Shown here piece by piece: positions 1 to 53,600 of a DNA stretch of 64,000 bases; the stretch's first letter is position 1; every line of letters begins with the position of its first letter. The position numbers and the translations under genes are program-made. The notes under the pieces are model-generated. The model made no database searches. It was not told the origin of the DNA and saw only the letters and a list, made by a program, of their open reading frames with translations. Source of the DNA: Theodoxus fluviatilis (lineage: Eukaryota > Mollusca > Gastropoda > Cycloneritida > Neritidae); the NCBI GenBank assembly GCA_034096865.1, contig JAWQFJ010000534.1:27304-91303 (forward strand). Direction: 5' to 3'.

Positions 1-28
1 AACCGACCAATCGCGTTGCGTTTTAACA

Positions 29-52
29 CCCCCCCCCCCCCCCCCCCCCCCC
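29..52. repeat. poly-C homopolymer (24 C)
   Basis: An uninterrupted run of C just left of the BED zinc-finger relic. It is one of many long poly-C/poly-G runs in this window. Confidence 0.95.
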
Positions 53-100
53 GTGCGAAATTGCTGGAAACACTCGACGCGCAGTTGTTTGACCGCAAAA

Positions 101-515
101 ATGGCGTCGAAGCGAAAGACACCCGCTGTCGATCTCTCTGCTACTCCCCCAAAGAAGGCACGAAAGTCTCGACCCAGTTGTCAGCACTTTAAAGCAGACT
201 ACACCAAGGAGTACCGATCCATGTATGGTCAGATCTGCAAATAGCTCCTCAGCCGCAAGATGCACGTACTGTCAGACCGATTTTTCGATTGCTCACGGGG
301 GGCGGTTTGACATCGAGAAACATGTGCGTACTGCAACACAAAAGAAGAAAGCCGTGGAAAAGCCGAGCAAACCGCTCACTGCGTATTTCAAGCCAGCGAC
401 TGCAGCAGAGGATGATCAATCAGTCATTTTAGCAGAATGTTTGTTCACATCGTTCCTTGTGGAACACAATGTACCCATCAGTGCCGCAGATCACGCGGGG
501 CCACTCAACTTTTGA
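101..515 (+). pseudogene. Broken BED zinc-finger fragment of a hAT-type transposon protein
   Basis: An ATG at 101 opens a frame with a basic leader (PPKKARKSR) and the segment HFKADYTKEY, then stops at 242-244. The continuation is in another frame from about 225: RCTYCQTDFSIAHGGRFDIEKHV, then a Lys-rich linker and AECLFTSFLVEHNVPISAADHAGPL, ending at 515. The order KEY-x-CxxC-DFSIAHGGR-KH and the FLVEHN(V/I)P segment are typical of N-termini of hAT-derived BED-finger proteins common in fish and invertebrates (established knowledge). A frameshift near 222-244, loss of an obvious second zinc-binding His after KHV, and truncation before the catalytic core mark it as a relic. The transposase domain is absent. 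Confidence 0.7.
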
Positions 516-529
516 CCGTCACGTAGACC

Positions 530-630
530 CCCCCCCCGCTTCACGCCGGCGGTTCAGCGCTTAGTGTCTTGACAGGCCCCCCCACCCACCCCCCACCCAC
601 CCCCGCTTCACGCCGGCGGTTCAGTGCTGT
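530..630. repeat. Short direct repeat with C-rich linker
   Basis: The block CGCTTCACGCCGGCGGTTCA occurs at about 537-556 and again at about 603-623, separated by C-rich CCCACCCACC sequence. It could be the edge of the element carrying the BED relic, but no boundary is visible. Confidence 0.6.
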
Positions 631-754
631 GCGTCTGGGCAAGCAAACATCGCCATTTTCCTTCTTGTGCGCGTGTGCTACGCCTATTTCTTAAATGCTA
701 CTCCGAAAAGCTCTGGATGCTACTCATTGGCAGGATGGTGGGTTGGCAGGTCTG

Positions 755-2153
755 ACCATTGCACCAGTGTCTCCAACACCATTGCACCAGTGTCTCCAAC
801 ACCATTGCACCAGTGTCTCCAATACCATTGCACCAGTGTCTCCAATACCATTGCACCAGTGTCTCCAATACCATTGCACCACTGTCTGTCTCCAATACCA
901 TTGCACCACTGTCTGTCTCCAACACCATTGCACCAGTGTCTCCACTACCATTGCACCAGTGTCTCCAACACCATTGCACCAGTGTCTCCAACACCATTGC
1001 ACCAGTGTCTCCAACACCATTGCACCACTGTCTGTCTCCAATACCATTGCACCAGTGTCTCCAATACCATTGCACCAGTGTCTCCAACACCATTGCACCA
1101 GTGTCTCCAACACCATTGCACCACTGTCTGTCTCTAATACCATTGCACCAGTGTCTCCAATACCATTGCACCAGTGTCTCCAATACCATTGCACCAGTGT
1201 CTCCAACACCATTGCACCAGTGTCTCCAACACCATTGCACCACTGTCTGTCTCTAATACCATTGCACCAGTGTCTCCAACACCATTGCACCAGTGTCTCC
1301 AACACCATTGCACCACTGTCTGTCTCCAATACCATTGCACCACTGTCTGTCTCCAATACCATTGCACCACTGTGTGTCTCCAATACCATTGCACCAGTGT
1401 CTCCAATACCATTGCACCAGTGTCTCCAACACCATTGCACCACTGTCTCCAACACCATTGCACCAGTGTCTCCAATACCATTGCACCAGTGTCTCCAATA
1501 CCATTGCACCAGTGTCTCCAATACCATTGCACCAGTGTCTCCAATACCATTGCACCACTGTCTGTCTCCAATACCATTGCACCACTGTGTGTCTCCAATA
1601 CCATTGCACCACTGTGTGTCTCCAATACCATTGCACCAGTGTCTCCAATACCATTGCACCAGTGTCTCCAATACCATTGCACCAGTGTCTCCAATACCAT
1701 TGCACCACTGTCTGTCTCCAATACCATTGCACCACTGTCTGTCTCCAATACCATTGCACCAGTGTCTCCAATACCATTGCACCAGTGTCTCCAACACCAT
1801 TGCACCAGTGTCTCCAATACCATTGCACCAGTGTCTCCAATACCATTGCACCAGTGTCTCCAACACCATTGCACCACTGTCTGTCTCCAATACCATTGCA
1901 CCAGTGTCTCCAATACCATTGCACCAGTGTCTCCAACACCATTGCACCAGTGTCTCCAACACCATTGCACCACTGTCTGTCTCCAATACCATTGCACCAC
2001 TGTGTGTCTCCAATACCATTGCACCAGTGTCTCCAACACCATTGCACCACTGTCTGTCTCCAATACCATTGCACCACTGTCTGTCTCCAATACCATTGCA
2101 CCACTGTGTGTCTCCAATACCATTGCACCAGGGTCTCCAATACCATTGCAACA
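755..2153. repeat. 23/27-bp two-form minisatellite (~57 units)
   Basis: The tandem unit is ACCATTGCACCAGTGTCTCC plus AAC or AAT (23 nt). It alternates irregularly with a 27-nt form in which CAGTGTCT is CACTGTCTGTCT or CACTGTGTGTCT. Almost all variation is T/C in the last base, CAGTG/CACTG and the 4-nt insertion. The unit has no stop codon in most frames on either strand, so many long ORFs appear (for example 695-2170 + and 724-2184 -). None looks like a real protein. Confidence 0.97.
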
Positions 2154-2706
2154 CCGTGACCCCCCTCTGATCACTCCCTGTCACACCCCAGATGCTATAG
2201 CTTCACACTACAGATACCACAGTTCCTCTACGGCTGACAGTAATGTTTGTTATGTTTCCGCCAGGAGATGCAATCTCCAGTGAAGCACTTGCATGCTCAG
2301 CTGAACAAAGGGGGAGTGATGAATCCCCCACGATTCACACCGCATGCTCTTCCCCCCCAGAATCCAATCAATGGCTGCAAGGCATTCTCTTCTTCTCCTT
2401 CTTTGCTATCTTTTTTCCATTGTGGGCATTCCTTTTTCTGCTGTCTGCACATCGAACCCATGTGACCTGAGGAGTGTTATTCCCTGCTAGAGTGCATTTC
2501 CCCTTGCTTCCTGGTCCTCTTCTCTAGCTTTGATCATGGAGCCTGACACTACGAGGCATCGAATCCATCAGCGATGCAGGGCCGGCCATAATTTCTTTCT
2601 GCCCTGACAAAAAGCCCAACATTCAGTCCTTGTCTGTCTGGGAGATAGGGTAAGGTGGAATGTGGTTGTCAAATTCAGGAGTCCCCTCTTTGCCTGATTG
2701 ATTGTC
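2154..2706. other. Non-coding stretch, no gene recognised
   Basis: Mixed-composition DNA with no recognisable exon, RNA gene or mobile element. Confidence 0.5.
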
Positions 2707-2850
2707 TGTAGTGAAGATGTTTCCTGGGAGATCCAGGACATTCCTGTGAATTAGCGTGTATGACATGAGTGCTATAGATGTAGTGAAGATGTTTCGTGGG
2801 AGATCCAGGAATTTCTGTGAATTAGTGTGTATGACATGAGTGCTATAGAG
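2707..2850. repeat. 72-bp tandem duplication (2 copies)
   Basis: The block beginning TGTAGTGAAGATGTTTC and ending GACATGAGTGCTATAGA is present twice in tandem at 2707 and 2779, with a few substitutions and a short deletion. Confidence 0.85.
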
Positions 2851-4589
2851 GGTTGATGTATGCATTTTATAGGACAGAATAGCTTCTTTTTTTTCCTACA
2901 GATTTCTCTGTGTATTGCTACTTATTCTGGAATTTATGCCAGGCAATGATGTACAAGTTACTGCATGAACTAAAGGTGTGTGTGAAAATTTAAAAATTGA
3001 ATTCATTGATAGGTTAAATCTCATGTTTGTATAATTCGTTCAATTTTTATTTCTTTTTGAATGAACGTTATTGTTATGATTAGGCAACAAATTCTCCTGT
3101 AACAACAGCATGCATTACATAACATGATGGCATGTTGAGAATAATGCAAACTTGTCAGTTTCTCCCCAATGGGAACTTAATTAAGCACATTTATCTGTTG
3201 CAATAGATATGGCAACCTCACATGTCTATTTGAACACACATTTCTAATTCCAAGTACACAACCCACTGTGATTTGGGGGGTAGGAATAGACCCAGCACAT
3301 CTCTTGAAGTAATTAGTAAAGGCAAATAACCAGGGAAACAGAGACTTGACTGTCATTTACTCTAAACCAAGTCTAGTGATTTTGTAGTGGATTGGCTGTA
3401 CATAATCCACATTATCTCATCAGCTACAAACACCCACCTATACATCCAAAGATATGATACAATGAAGAGGAAAAGAGCCCTCTTTGTTTTGGAGGAATTT
3501 TTCTTAAAATCTTTAGATTCATCACTTCACTTTCGATGATGAGAATTTTCAAGTCAATCTATTTGGGTGCAAGATGTTTAACTCCATTGACAAAAGAGTG
3601 TGCATGTGCTCCATGCCAATGGAGTGATGCAGGGCTAACAAGAGAAGTCACACCGAGGATCCGATTCTGGGGTGCTCTCAGCTCTTTCTCTCTGGCAAGG
3701 AGTCCTCAGGGCATGACACCTTGAGCATGTTGATCTGCCCTGTGTCAAAGAGTTCCTGCAAAAGCCAAAGCCCTGTGTGAGGTGTGTATCCTCTCCCAGA
3801 CCTGTACATGTCCATTCCTGGTGCAGATTTCTCCACTTGACATGAGGCACAAATGTTTTCCGTGGAACTAATTATAGTTCCAAATCTTCCACTGGAACCT
3901 CTGTTTACCTAGGGACTTCCAAAGGGAATCGATGTGCCTGGGAAATTCATGTTGACCAATCTATTATTGTAATATATTGATTCCTGATGGTGGGCTTGGT
4001 GGGTTGATAAGGTGTGGGGCCCTTTACCATTGTCGCTGGCGCTGTGTCCGCAGATGTGTTGGAATCGGGTCGTCCGTGGCGACTGCTGAAGATCCTCTTA
4101 AAGAGTGGCGCATGGGGAACAGAAGGAGCCCAGGAAATGGCCGTGTCAATGGAACTGGGCAGAGCATGGCTGGAAATGTGTCTCTCCACCCTCATTTTCA
4201 TGGTTATTCGAAGATCAGGTTGCATTGATTGCTGGGGACGAAGGGTGAAAGTGCTGATTTGTATCAGAGGGGACAACAATTCAGGCTGCCATTGATCTGT
4301 CCTGGACAAATTTCTGGGGACTGCTCAAGTAGCTGCGAGTGACAGTGGCACAGAGATAGATCTCCAGAGTGATCGGACATGATCTATGGCAAGTGCACTT
4401 GCAGCAGTTGGAAGCCATCAAGACGCTGAAAGGGGAGCAGACAGCCCTGGGACACTGAAGGAACGGAGAATCTTGGTGGCCAAGGAGATGTGTGTTGATG
4501 TGCTCTGGACTGAGGAAACTAGCAGCACACCCTCATGCCGTGGTCCATGTCTCCAAGCAGCATGGCCTCTGTGGTCTTCCTTGATGTTG
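2851..4589. other. Non-coding stretch with one dispersed-repeat copy
   Basis: AT-rich non-coding DNA. The only item recognised is a diverged copy of dispersed repeat family A at about 3250-3450. ORFs here (for example 3947-4309 -) do not resemble known proteins. Confidence 0.5.
3250..3450 (+). repeat. Dispersed repeat family A, copy 1
   Basis: Shares ordered blocks with 13298-13495, with 39290-39320 plus 39741-39880, and with 40020-40170. The blocks are a GGGGTAGGAATAGACCCA-like start, then AGGCAAATAAC, GACTTGACT, TTTACTCTAAACCAAGTCT, GTGATTTTGTAG and TTGGCTGTACATA. SINE-like length, but no Pol III boxes identified. Confidence 0.6.
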
Positions 4590-4995
4590 TTGAATGATAA
4601 TAATAATAAAAAGCACGATACATACGAGCAACCAGCAACGAACATGGCAGTAGCACACAGGCAAACAATACCCGATGAAGGGCGAACAATATAAGGGAGC
4701 ATGGAAGACATGAATTATATCAACAACATATGTGACCGCACACAGTCAGCATACTCAGCGGAAACAGAAACAATATCGAACATGATTAACCATATAGCTC
4801 TACACACAAAACGGTACATAAACATGATCCGCGGAATGCACGACATCAGCACGCAAACAAACAATAATCAATGCAAGTCCATACAAACAGAGTTGCAAGA
4901 CGGTACATAAAGCATGTATGTGGACACCCAAAACTAGCACATGAGTTGCAGTGAGCGTACAGGCATAGAATAGTCACCGAAGCCCAGTCCAGGAA

Positions 4996-5015
4996 GGGGG
5001 GGGGGGGGGGGGGGG
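4996..5015. repeat. poly-G homopolymer (20 G)
   Basis: A pure G run inside the LINE 3' region. Confidence 0.95.
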
Positions 5016-5532
5016 AATATTATGAATATGAAGCTGAGAAGAGGTGTTTTCAGGCCTGTGCGGGAAAGAGTCAGGCGAGGCAGAATGACAAAGGCTGACA
5101 GGGAGAGAGTTCCAGACGAGGGGAGCAGAAAAAGAAAAAGAGCGTTCGCCAAAAGATTTGGTGTTGACTCTTGGGGTGCAGAGAATAGAGGTGTCTGCTG
5201 AGGAGCGGAGTGTCCTGGTTGGTGTGTATACATGTATGAATCATGTATGTGAGGTATGCGGGTCCTGTATGCGTGAATACACTGAAGGATAGGCATGCAA
5301 TTTTATATTTGATGCTTGACTTGACCGGAAGCCAGTGCAGTGCTTGAAGGTGATGGGAAATGTGATCAGACTTGCGGACTCTGAGGATCAGGCGTGCAGC
5401 GTTGTTCTGCAGTTTCTGTAACCTATTCAAGAGATACAGGGGACAGCCATACAGCAAGGCATTACAATAGTCCATTCGGGATAGAATGAATGCAGAGACA
5501 AGAGTTTGGGTCGCTTCTTGAGAAAGATAATG

Positions 5533-5540
5533 CCATATGG
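5533..5540. repeat. Left target-site duplication CCATATGG
   Basis: The 8-bp copy flanking the left end of the 2488-bp element. The matching copy is at 8029-8036. Confidence 0.75.
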
Positions 5541-8028
5541 GTCTGTCTCAGAAACTGGTCCACAGCACAGTGACAGTTTTGGACCCCTCTTAAAATACTT
5601 CTACTACTGTATAATTTTATTATTTATTGCTCATTTTGTTTGAAATTGGTGAAAGAGATAATGGAAATAAAATGGAGTTTTAAAAAATGGCTTTTTAGTA
5701 TTTTGTTTTTGCTTTTGTACGAAAATTGGGCCCAAAATGGCGCGCTGGTTTGTGACATGGCCATAGCCTGGTCTTGGAAAAGTACTGTGCATTGAAACTG
5801 TCGATCTTTGAAGGCAAAATACACATTACAAGGCGTCTTTTAAACAGTATCTACTTTGTTATTATTCGCAAAGTGCCCCAAAAGAAATCTTTTACCGAAA
5901 TCTCGATCTGTTTTCATCTGCATCAGCTTCGTAACGCTTGGTGTCCAGACACAAACACGTCTTTTGGAATCGGCAACTTCGGCGGAGGAATACATTATAC
6001 TGACACACATGGTGCCAACACACGCGCACATGTGCGTTGAACACGTGTGGAAACGCAGAACTTCATATGTTTATTATCACGAAAGAAATTTGAGTTTGAA
6101 GTTTCTGTAGCGGAATGGTGTCCAATTTTTCATGTTACGTGCCAATCGGCAATGTGTAAGTTCCTGCATTCCCGAAACGGCTAGGAACTACATTTTCAAC
6201 ACGAGAATGACCCAGTTCCTTGGGGAAGGATAGTAGTACACGTGGTTGTGCACTCGGAACGAAAGCTTGCTGAGTTCGGAGCGTTTTCTTCTTGGTGTCC
6301 AGGCTCGCCCCACGTGTTACGCGCCTGATCACATCTGGAGAGAACGTCGTAAAATGTAGGATTTTGACAAATTTTGAATAATCTGTTGCTATTTGCTATT
6401 TCCATGCGTTATATAGGGCCCTTCTCTTTTATTTACAGAAGTTTGGGAGTGCGAAAAAGCTATAATGTACGAGTAATTCGACTTTTCCGACAAACTACCG
6501 GAGCCCGACATTTTCTGGCTATGCATACCAGTCGAGAAAAGATTAATATTCCGTAGAATATTGTGAAGGAATTTCAGTGATTTGTTTGCACTAGTCATAC
6601 AATTTAACTATTTTTACATTTAAAACAAGTTTGAAGTCAGAAATATGTTGTTATGTCGAGCCACGTGCGTGGAAAGGCTACACCATGTGCTTCGTAACAT
6701 GGACACCACTTCCATAACCATAACTTGAGTCCATGTGACGCAGCTGATCCTGCAGAGGAAGAATATCGCTACTTGTCTTTTTTATCGAACGCAACAGTGG
6801 TTTTACGCGTTTGGCGTAGTTGCAATCAACCACCTATTTATTAATATGTCAGAAAATATTGGCAAAGTTGATGATACGTGACGGTGGCGCCGAAGCCCTT
6901 TGCTGACGATTAGCCTCGTCACGCGGACACGTTCATTCATCCACACACCCTTCCATTCATTCGTCCATCCACCCATCTATCCATCCATTCACACACCCAT
7001 CCATCAATCCATTCATCCACACACCCTCCCATTCATCCCATCCATCCATCCACCCATCTATCCATACTTCCACACATCCTTCCGTTCATCCATCAACACA
7101 CCCTTCCATTCATTCGTCCATCCACCCATCTATCCATCCATCCACACCCCCTTCCATCCATTCATCCATCCATCCAGCTCTGGCACCTGGCCGGGGAGTA
7201 GCCTACTACATTTATGCAGTGTAGACTGTCTCACCAGACTTGTTTCCTAGGCTTCTAGTCAGGGAGTGAGTGGTCAACTTCTTAGACTGTATGCCTTTTC
7301 CTCTGCGTTCAAAGAAATGCCTAGTCATTTTTTTCTTTTGTTTTTCTTTCTTCAATTTTGCCACAACATGCTTGTTTGCTTTTTAAGGGATACTTGTGGA
7401 TTCAAATAAAGTAATCACAATGGCATGTCAAGCAGTTTTAATGTTTTGTTTATGGAAGGTGGGTGAAAGTGTGAATGTGGTGTCTTTGTTACGCGGCAAA
7501 TACAATTTTATACACTGGTAACATTTCCTTGCAATTGAACATAGGTTCATTCAGAAAGGTTTTCTACACTGCTATGTCTTTATTTCACATGATGATGCTG
7601 GTTAACATCAACTTCCTAAGAAGTGTGTCATTTGATGACACTTTTTCAACACAAAAAAATATCAAAATGCCATCCCGACTTTAAGTTCACATGTTGGAAG
7701 TCAAGTACCCTTCTGAATCCCAAATATTTTGTTTACATGCTGTTTCTGTATGGCCATAGGGTGTATTCTTAAAATACAATGGTCTTTAACTACCATTTTG
7801 TAGTACTATTGGTTTGAATTTTGTGTCCATGTTATGCGGCCAATTTTCCTATTGGCCGCTCATTTCCAGACCCCTGGAGCCTGTATTCTTGTCTAAGTTA
7901 TCTTTTCACCTGCATAACTCATTGCATCTATTGTTAGGCTTTATGAAAAAGTGCATTGCAGACTATTTAAAGCAACTTTTTTTTTGCACCACCATGTCAC
8001 ACTTTTAGGCCCAGTTTCTGAGACAGAC
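5541..8028. mobile_element. 2488-bp inverted-repeat DNA element nested in a LINE
   Basis: The left end GTCTGTCTCAGAAACTGG (5541-5558) is the exact reverse complement of the right end (8011-8028), and both ends are flanked by the same 8 bp, CCATATGG. Removing the element and one CCATATGG rejoins the minus-strand LINE reading frame (ISSI-W-HYLSQ), which fixes the boundaries. An 8-bp duplication suits hAT- or P-type elements, but because the site is a palindrome AT/TA/ATAT duplications with slightly longer termini are also possible. No transposase was recognised; internal ORFs are under 120 codons. It looks non-autonomous or badly decayed. Confidence 0.8.
6925..7180. repeat. ATCC/ATTC-rich tetranucleotide tract
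   Basis: A degenerate run of CCATCCATCCA, TTCATTC and CACACACCC words inside the nested element. It opens the spurious 116-codon frame at 6900-7250. Confidence 0.9.
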
Positions 8029-8221
8029 CCATATGGAACTAATGCAACAGAGTTCGTGGTTGACAGCATGAATGATGCTCAGTACCTGTGCATGCATAGT
8101 CAGGTGGGAGTCCAGCGTAACGCCTAGGTTTTTGACTGAATCAGAGAAGGGGACAGTAGCATTGCCAATGGTGATGGATCCTGGGGACTGCATGGAGGAA
8201 GATATGATTGATAAACTCAAG
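8029..8221 (-). pseudogene. LINE ORF2 fragment upstream of the nested element
   Basis: On the minus strand this encodes ISSSMQSPGSITIGN, then VPFSDSVKNLGVTLDSHLTM and ISSI. This is the segment between the reverse-transcriptase core and the C-terminal region in CR1/L2-like ORF2 (the NLGVTLD motif is diagnostic). It continues in frame into 5540 once the 5541-8036 insertion is removed. Similarity ends near 8221, so this copy is 5'-truncated, as is common for LINEs. CCATATGG at 8029-8036 is the right target-site copy. Confidence 0.75.
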
Positions 8222-9442
8222 CCAGAATTATGGAACTATGCCTTTACTCCTTTCTTGATTCATGAATAAAAAGTCGCTATTGTCGATTTATTTATATACA
8301 TGTATTTGTGTGCTTCTGCCATGTTTTAAGAACATTTTGTTAATGTTTGAAGTGCAGGTACACATAAGTACGCATTTGAGTGAAAGAATACATGTATCTA
8401 TGGATGATGAAGGCCAGGAACTGAAATGGAAGTATTAAATCAACTCAACTCAAGGAATCATATTTTGAATTATTTTTATTAGAAAATCCTGAGATATCCA
8501 AAAGGATTAGTTATGAAGTGACACTGAAAGCAACCAACCTTTTATTGTCGGCAGTCATTGCTGAAAATGTGTATCAGTAGAAACCCAACACTGCTGTGTT
8601 CAGTGCAGGACAGCACATACATGTGAGAGATGACAATCCCATTGATATATTGATGTATGATAAATTTGGCACATGAGATTTTGTATGTGTGAATGTGTAT
8701 GTGTGCACGCATGCTCGCCGCATGTGTGCATTAAGAATTAGAAACAAATGGAAAGTTGTACAAATCTCCATGCTGTCTTAGTGCCATTACAGATCTTCAT
8801 CTTTTTCGTCTCCCTGTAAACAAATTTTTTTAAATGATATGTTTTAGGGAAGGTTTATAGAAAACTATTATTTCGGTGCTGCATTCTTGGGGAGACAAAG
8901 ATGAGAGAATATCTGCATGGATATAGGATTTTTTGTTTTCATATCTTCATTCATCATATATTCTCACAGGTCCTCTTTTAAGTTCTAACTCATCTTGATC
9001 CTAGTTTGCTTCCTTTTCGTTTCAAAATATTTCCCCAGGTGCCTCATCTAAATTCCCCATTGGCATTTGTGCATGCCATTACCATGTCTGATTTCCTCTA
9101 GCTCATTCCCCTCTGCCACTACCAATGGCCTTGTCAATGAAGTTCAGATTCAGATTCACTACCATTACTTTGTCATGATTCCTCCCTTACGTTCCTCTGA
9201 GCTACTGTCCCCTCGTCACATCCCAATGGCCATAACACTCCTTCAATTCCACATTCGCCTCCACACTCACAAACGCCCTGTTTCCATTGCACCCATTGCC
9301 CACCCGTGGCACTGTCTTCATCTCCATCACATCCTGCGTCCATTCCCCCTTTATGCCCTTGCTCACCGTGTTCCTCCTTCATTCCCTTGTTTGCTGTGTT
9401 CCTCCTTCATGCCCTTGCTCACCATTGGCCTTCTGCTTGCAG
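8222..9442. other. Sequence upstream of the first recognised exon
   Basis: Presumably part of a liprin-alpha intron, because 9443 begins at a good 3' splice site in mid-protein. No exon for the preceding coiled-coil segment was found. The last 400 bp are C/T-rich, as expected before an acceptor. Confidence 0.5.
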
Positions 9443-50698
<41,256 letters not shown>

Positions 50699-53600
50699 CG
50701 AGGACTGCCTTGTAGGCTGATGCCTTCAGAGGGACATCCTCGGGATATGCTGTTGCAGGCATGTAGTGGCCTGGGTCTGAGGCGCATGTGCAATGTTCTT
50801 CCTTGATGCTGGGAAATGCTGTCGATGCTTGGAGCAACTTGGAAGAAGCCCCCCGAGGTCATCTGTGGCGTGGTGGGACGTGGCGTGGTGGGGCATGGCG
50901 TGGTGGGCTTGGCGAGTGACCGTGTTCAGAGCAGAGTTTTGTGTGGAGAGTTGGTTGTCAAATATACACTGCCATCCCACTTGCGAAATCAGGCAAATTT
51001 ATGATGTACATCTGTCCACCGAGCCTTATGAAATCAAAGAGGGGTTGTGGAATACCGAGAAAGCTGGATGCCTCTGCTTGGGCAGTCGCCATAAGGCTGG
51101 TGACCAGCATTTCTTTCTCCTGGTTTATCTTCAGGGAAAGCTAAGCGGCAGGGTCTGCAGAGATGTTTCACTCCTCCCTGACCTCATACCTGAACATTCT
51201 CAAATCCAGCACAGCCACCATCTTTGCTCTTTGCATGCATCATCAGGCGGCCTTCTCGCATCCATCGAACATCATGGAGCGCACCGTTTCCATCCAGGCT
51301 GTATCTATCGTGCTCTGACCCCCCAGCCCTACCTGAACTACATTGCCACCTCAACTCTGCTTGCTTGCAATTTGTTGTTGGAACAAGTTAGGGTGAAGGT
51401 CCTTGCTGTGTGGGGAACCCTTCATAATACAGTGCTCATTCTCCCCCCTCACCCTCAGCAGTGTCTGTGGTCTGACTTGTTCTAGAGTGGATGGCCGTCT
51501 GACTGGTTTTGTTGTTGTTGTTCTGTAGGCTGGTGTGTTTACAGTCACAAAGGGAACAAGCAGAAAGTGGGTGGTGGCAGCATGGGGGTGGATGGTTGTG
51601 TCCACGCTCCCCAAGGGAAGCGTGGTGGTGATGGTGGTGCAGAGTGAACAGTGTCCTCTTGAGGAAGGCATATGGAGGACTTTGCAATGAACTTTTGGCC
51701 ATCATCACGTGCACATATGTGAATCCAGGGTGAGTGGTGGCCTCTTTATTTATCATTGTATCAAAGCCTAATCATGGGTTCCATTCATTTCATTGTGTAT
51801 ATCATGCAATCATGTCCAGAGCAGTCGGGATTCCTGATAATCTTGATTTTCTACAAACAAAAAAAGGAAGGGGAGTATGTAGAATGAGCTTTAATCTGTA
51901 GCTTCTGTGTACAAGTAGTCTTTTTTATATTTCTAGACACTCCCACCCCCCTATTTATTGTGTATCATGTGATATCATGTACCATTTTGAAGACATTCAG
52001 ATAGTGAGTGCAAAATAACAGCTGAAGAAAAGCTGCTTGCCTGATAAATGGAATGACTTTCTTTGCAGTAAGAATCAGAACAGCTAAATGTTGCTACAGA
52101 CCCTTCTCTCAGAAACTGAACTTACGTGTGATCCATATTGGAAGAAAGAGCTCGTACATAATACTCAGTGTAACGCGAAGACTAGCTGCAGCTGATAGGG
52201 TGCACTGTGCATATTTGGAGTGCTGCTGCTGTTTACAGTCTTCTGTCTGCTTGCAATAATGCAGTATGGGATCACTGGCACCACATTGCTGTCCTTCTTT
52301 CATAATGTACGTACTATGGTGCTTAGGTTGGTCACAACTCTTTTTCATTCTCTGTTCCGCCCTGTAACTTTGGATCACTCAAGTCTCTAATTTTCAAGCA
52401 TTTTTAGATTGAAAGATTTGGTTAGCACTTTTGTATCTCTTTTTCTTCAAATTTTGTGTAAGCTCTTTTTCTAGATCTCCAGCTTACTTGAACAATTTAT
52501 CAATCAAACTGTTCTCTTGATGTCTCCTTTTTTTACATTACACTTTTTTAGTTCTCTTTAGTGGCGCTTACAACAGCAGATTTTTGCAGTATCACTTTTG
52601 GGCAGCCATGGTTTCTACAAATTGATATTTTATGGTTTAGCATTATTGTTTTAACTTTGTTTGCCTTTTGGTGATCATCAGAGAAGTCTTCAGACGATGC
52701 TGGAAATACATAAGGTCTTTTGGTGTGTTGATTTGGTGCTATGGGGAAGCCAAAAACATTGCTGCATGTGACCACGCCAGACATTCAAAAGGACAGATTT
52801 CCAAGCTGTGTCTGTCGGCAAAAATGTGTTCATTTCTGTTGTCACTTCCCATTGCCAAGCTTCTACTTAATTAGACCAGTTGCAATCTGTGTGGAGATGA
52901 GTCAGATTTTGGAAAGTTCTGAAACTGAGGTGAGACTGTGCTTACCCCAGAACATGTTCTTCCCTCTAGTTCCCTTTCCAAGAGAGCAATTAGTCCTGTA
53001 CGTGTCGGGCTGTTGCCCTCATGTCAACCTTACGGTGTCACCAGAGAAATCACTGACAATCTTAGTGTGCTAGTTGCACTGGAAGATGATCGTGCTGTGT
53101 TGGTGAGGAGATGGGAGACAGAAGACAGGTATTCTTGCTGAGTCCTCTCCAGGGAAGCATCTGCTTGTGGAGATAACTCATTTCAGGTGGTATCCAACAG
53201 TTTGCCATGTGGATGCATTTCCCTCAGTGCTAATGTAATTGGAACATATATTAAAAATATGGCATTACGATTAAGGTAACAGTTGTTTCAACACAGTGAA
53301 GCAAGTAAAAATGCAATAATGGACCATGTATATTAGTAGTAGTAAAAATGGAGTTGAAGGTATTTGTGTTGTCTACTGTATTTGACAGGCATAAACCACG
53401 GTTGTGACTAGATTTGATTCTTGTTAGGTTTTTGAGCAGTAAGGAGAATGCTTGATGAATGATGTTCAAATATCCATCTACCACTATTTCCCATTTTCCT
53501 GTCGCAATCAAGGCCAGTAGCTTGAGCATCAGTAGTCATCCATTTGTCTGGTGTGGGCATCAATAGGTCTGACAGGGCTTTTTCTCATTAAACGACCATA

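Larger units (their letters stand above)
4590..5540 (-). pseudogene. LINE ORF2 C-terminal end and 3' tail (minus strand)
   Basis: Read on the minus strand from 5540, the translation runs HYLSQEATQTLVSAFILSRM, then DYCNALLYGCP, LQNNAARLILRVRKSDHIS and LHWLPV. This is the conserved C-terminal segment of CR1/L2-like (jockey superfamily) non-LTR retrotransposon ORF2 (established knowledge). A frameshift near 5150-5200 moves the rest (LTLSRTGLKTPLLSF) to a neighbouring frame. A 20-nt poly-G lies at 4996-5015 and the element ends in a TTATTATTATTATCATT tail (plus-strand ATAATAATAA at about 4598-4610), as expected for a LINE 3' end. The missing upstream part continues at 8029-8221 beyond a nested insertion. 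Confidence 0.8.

Noticed and set aside
695..2184. Very long overlapping ORFs (up to 491 codons) on both strands
   Set aside because: They are translations of the stop-poor 23/27-bp repeat in several frames at once; no start context, homology or codon pattern of a gene.
52938..53141. ORF ending ...TEDRYSC, resembling the vertebrate liprin-alpha -TYSC terminus
   Set aside because: The best upstream AG (before 53043) gives a phase that does not fit exon Q (phase 0), and the rest of the ORF shows no liprin similarity. Probably chance, though a transcript search would settle it.
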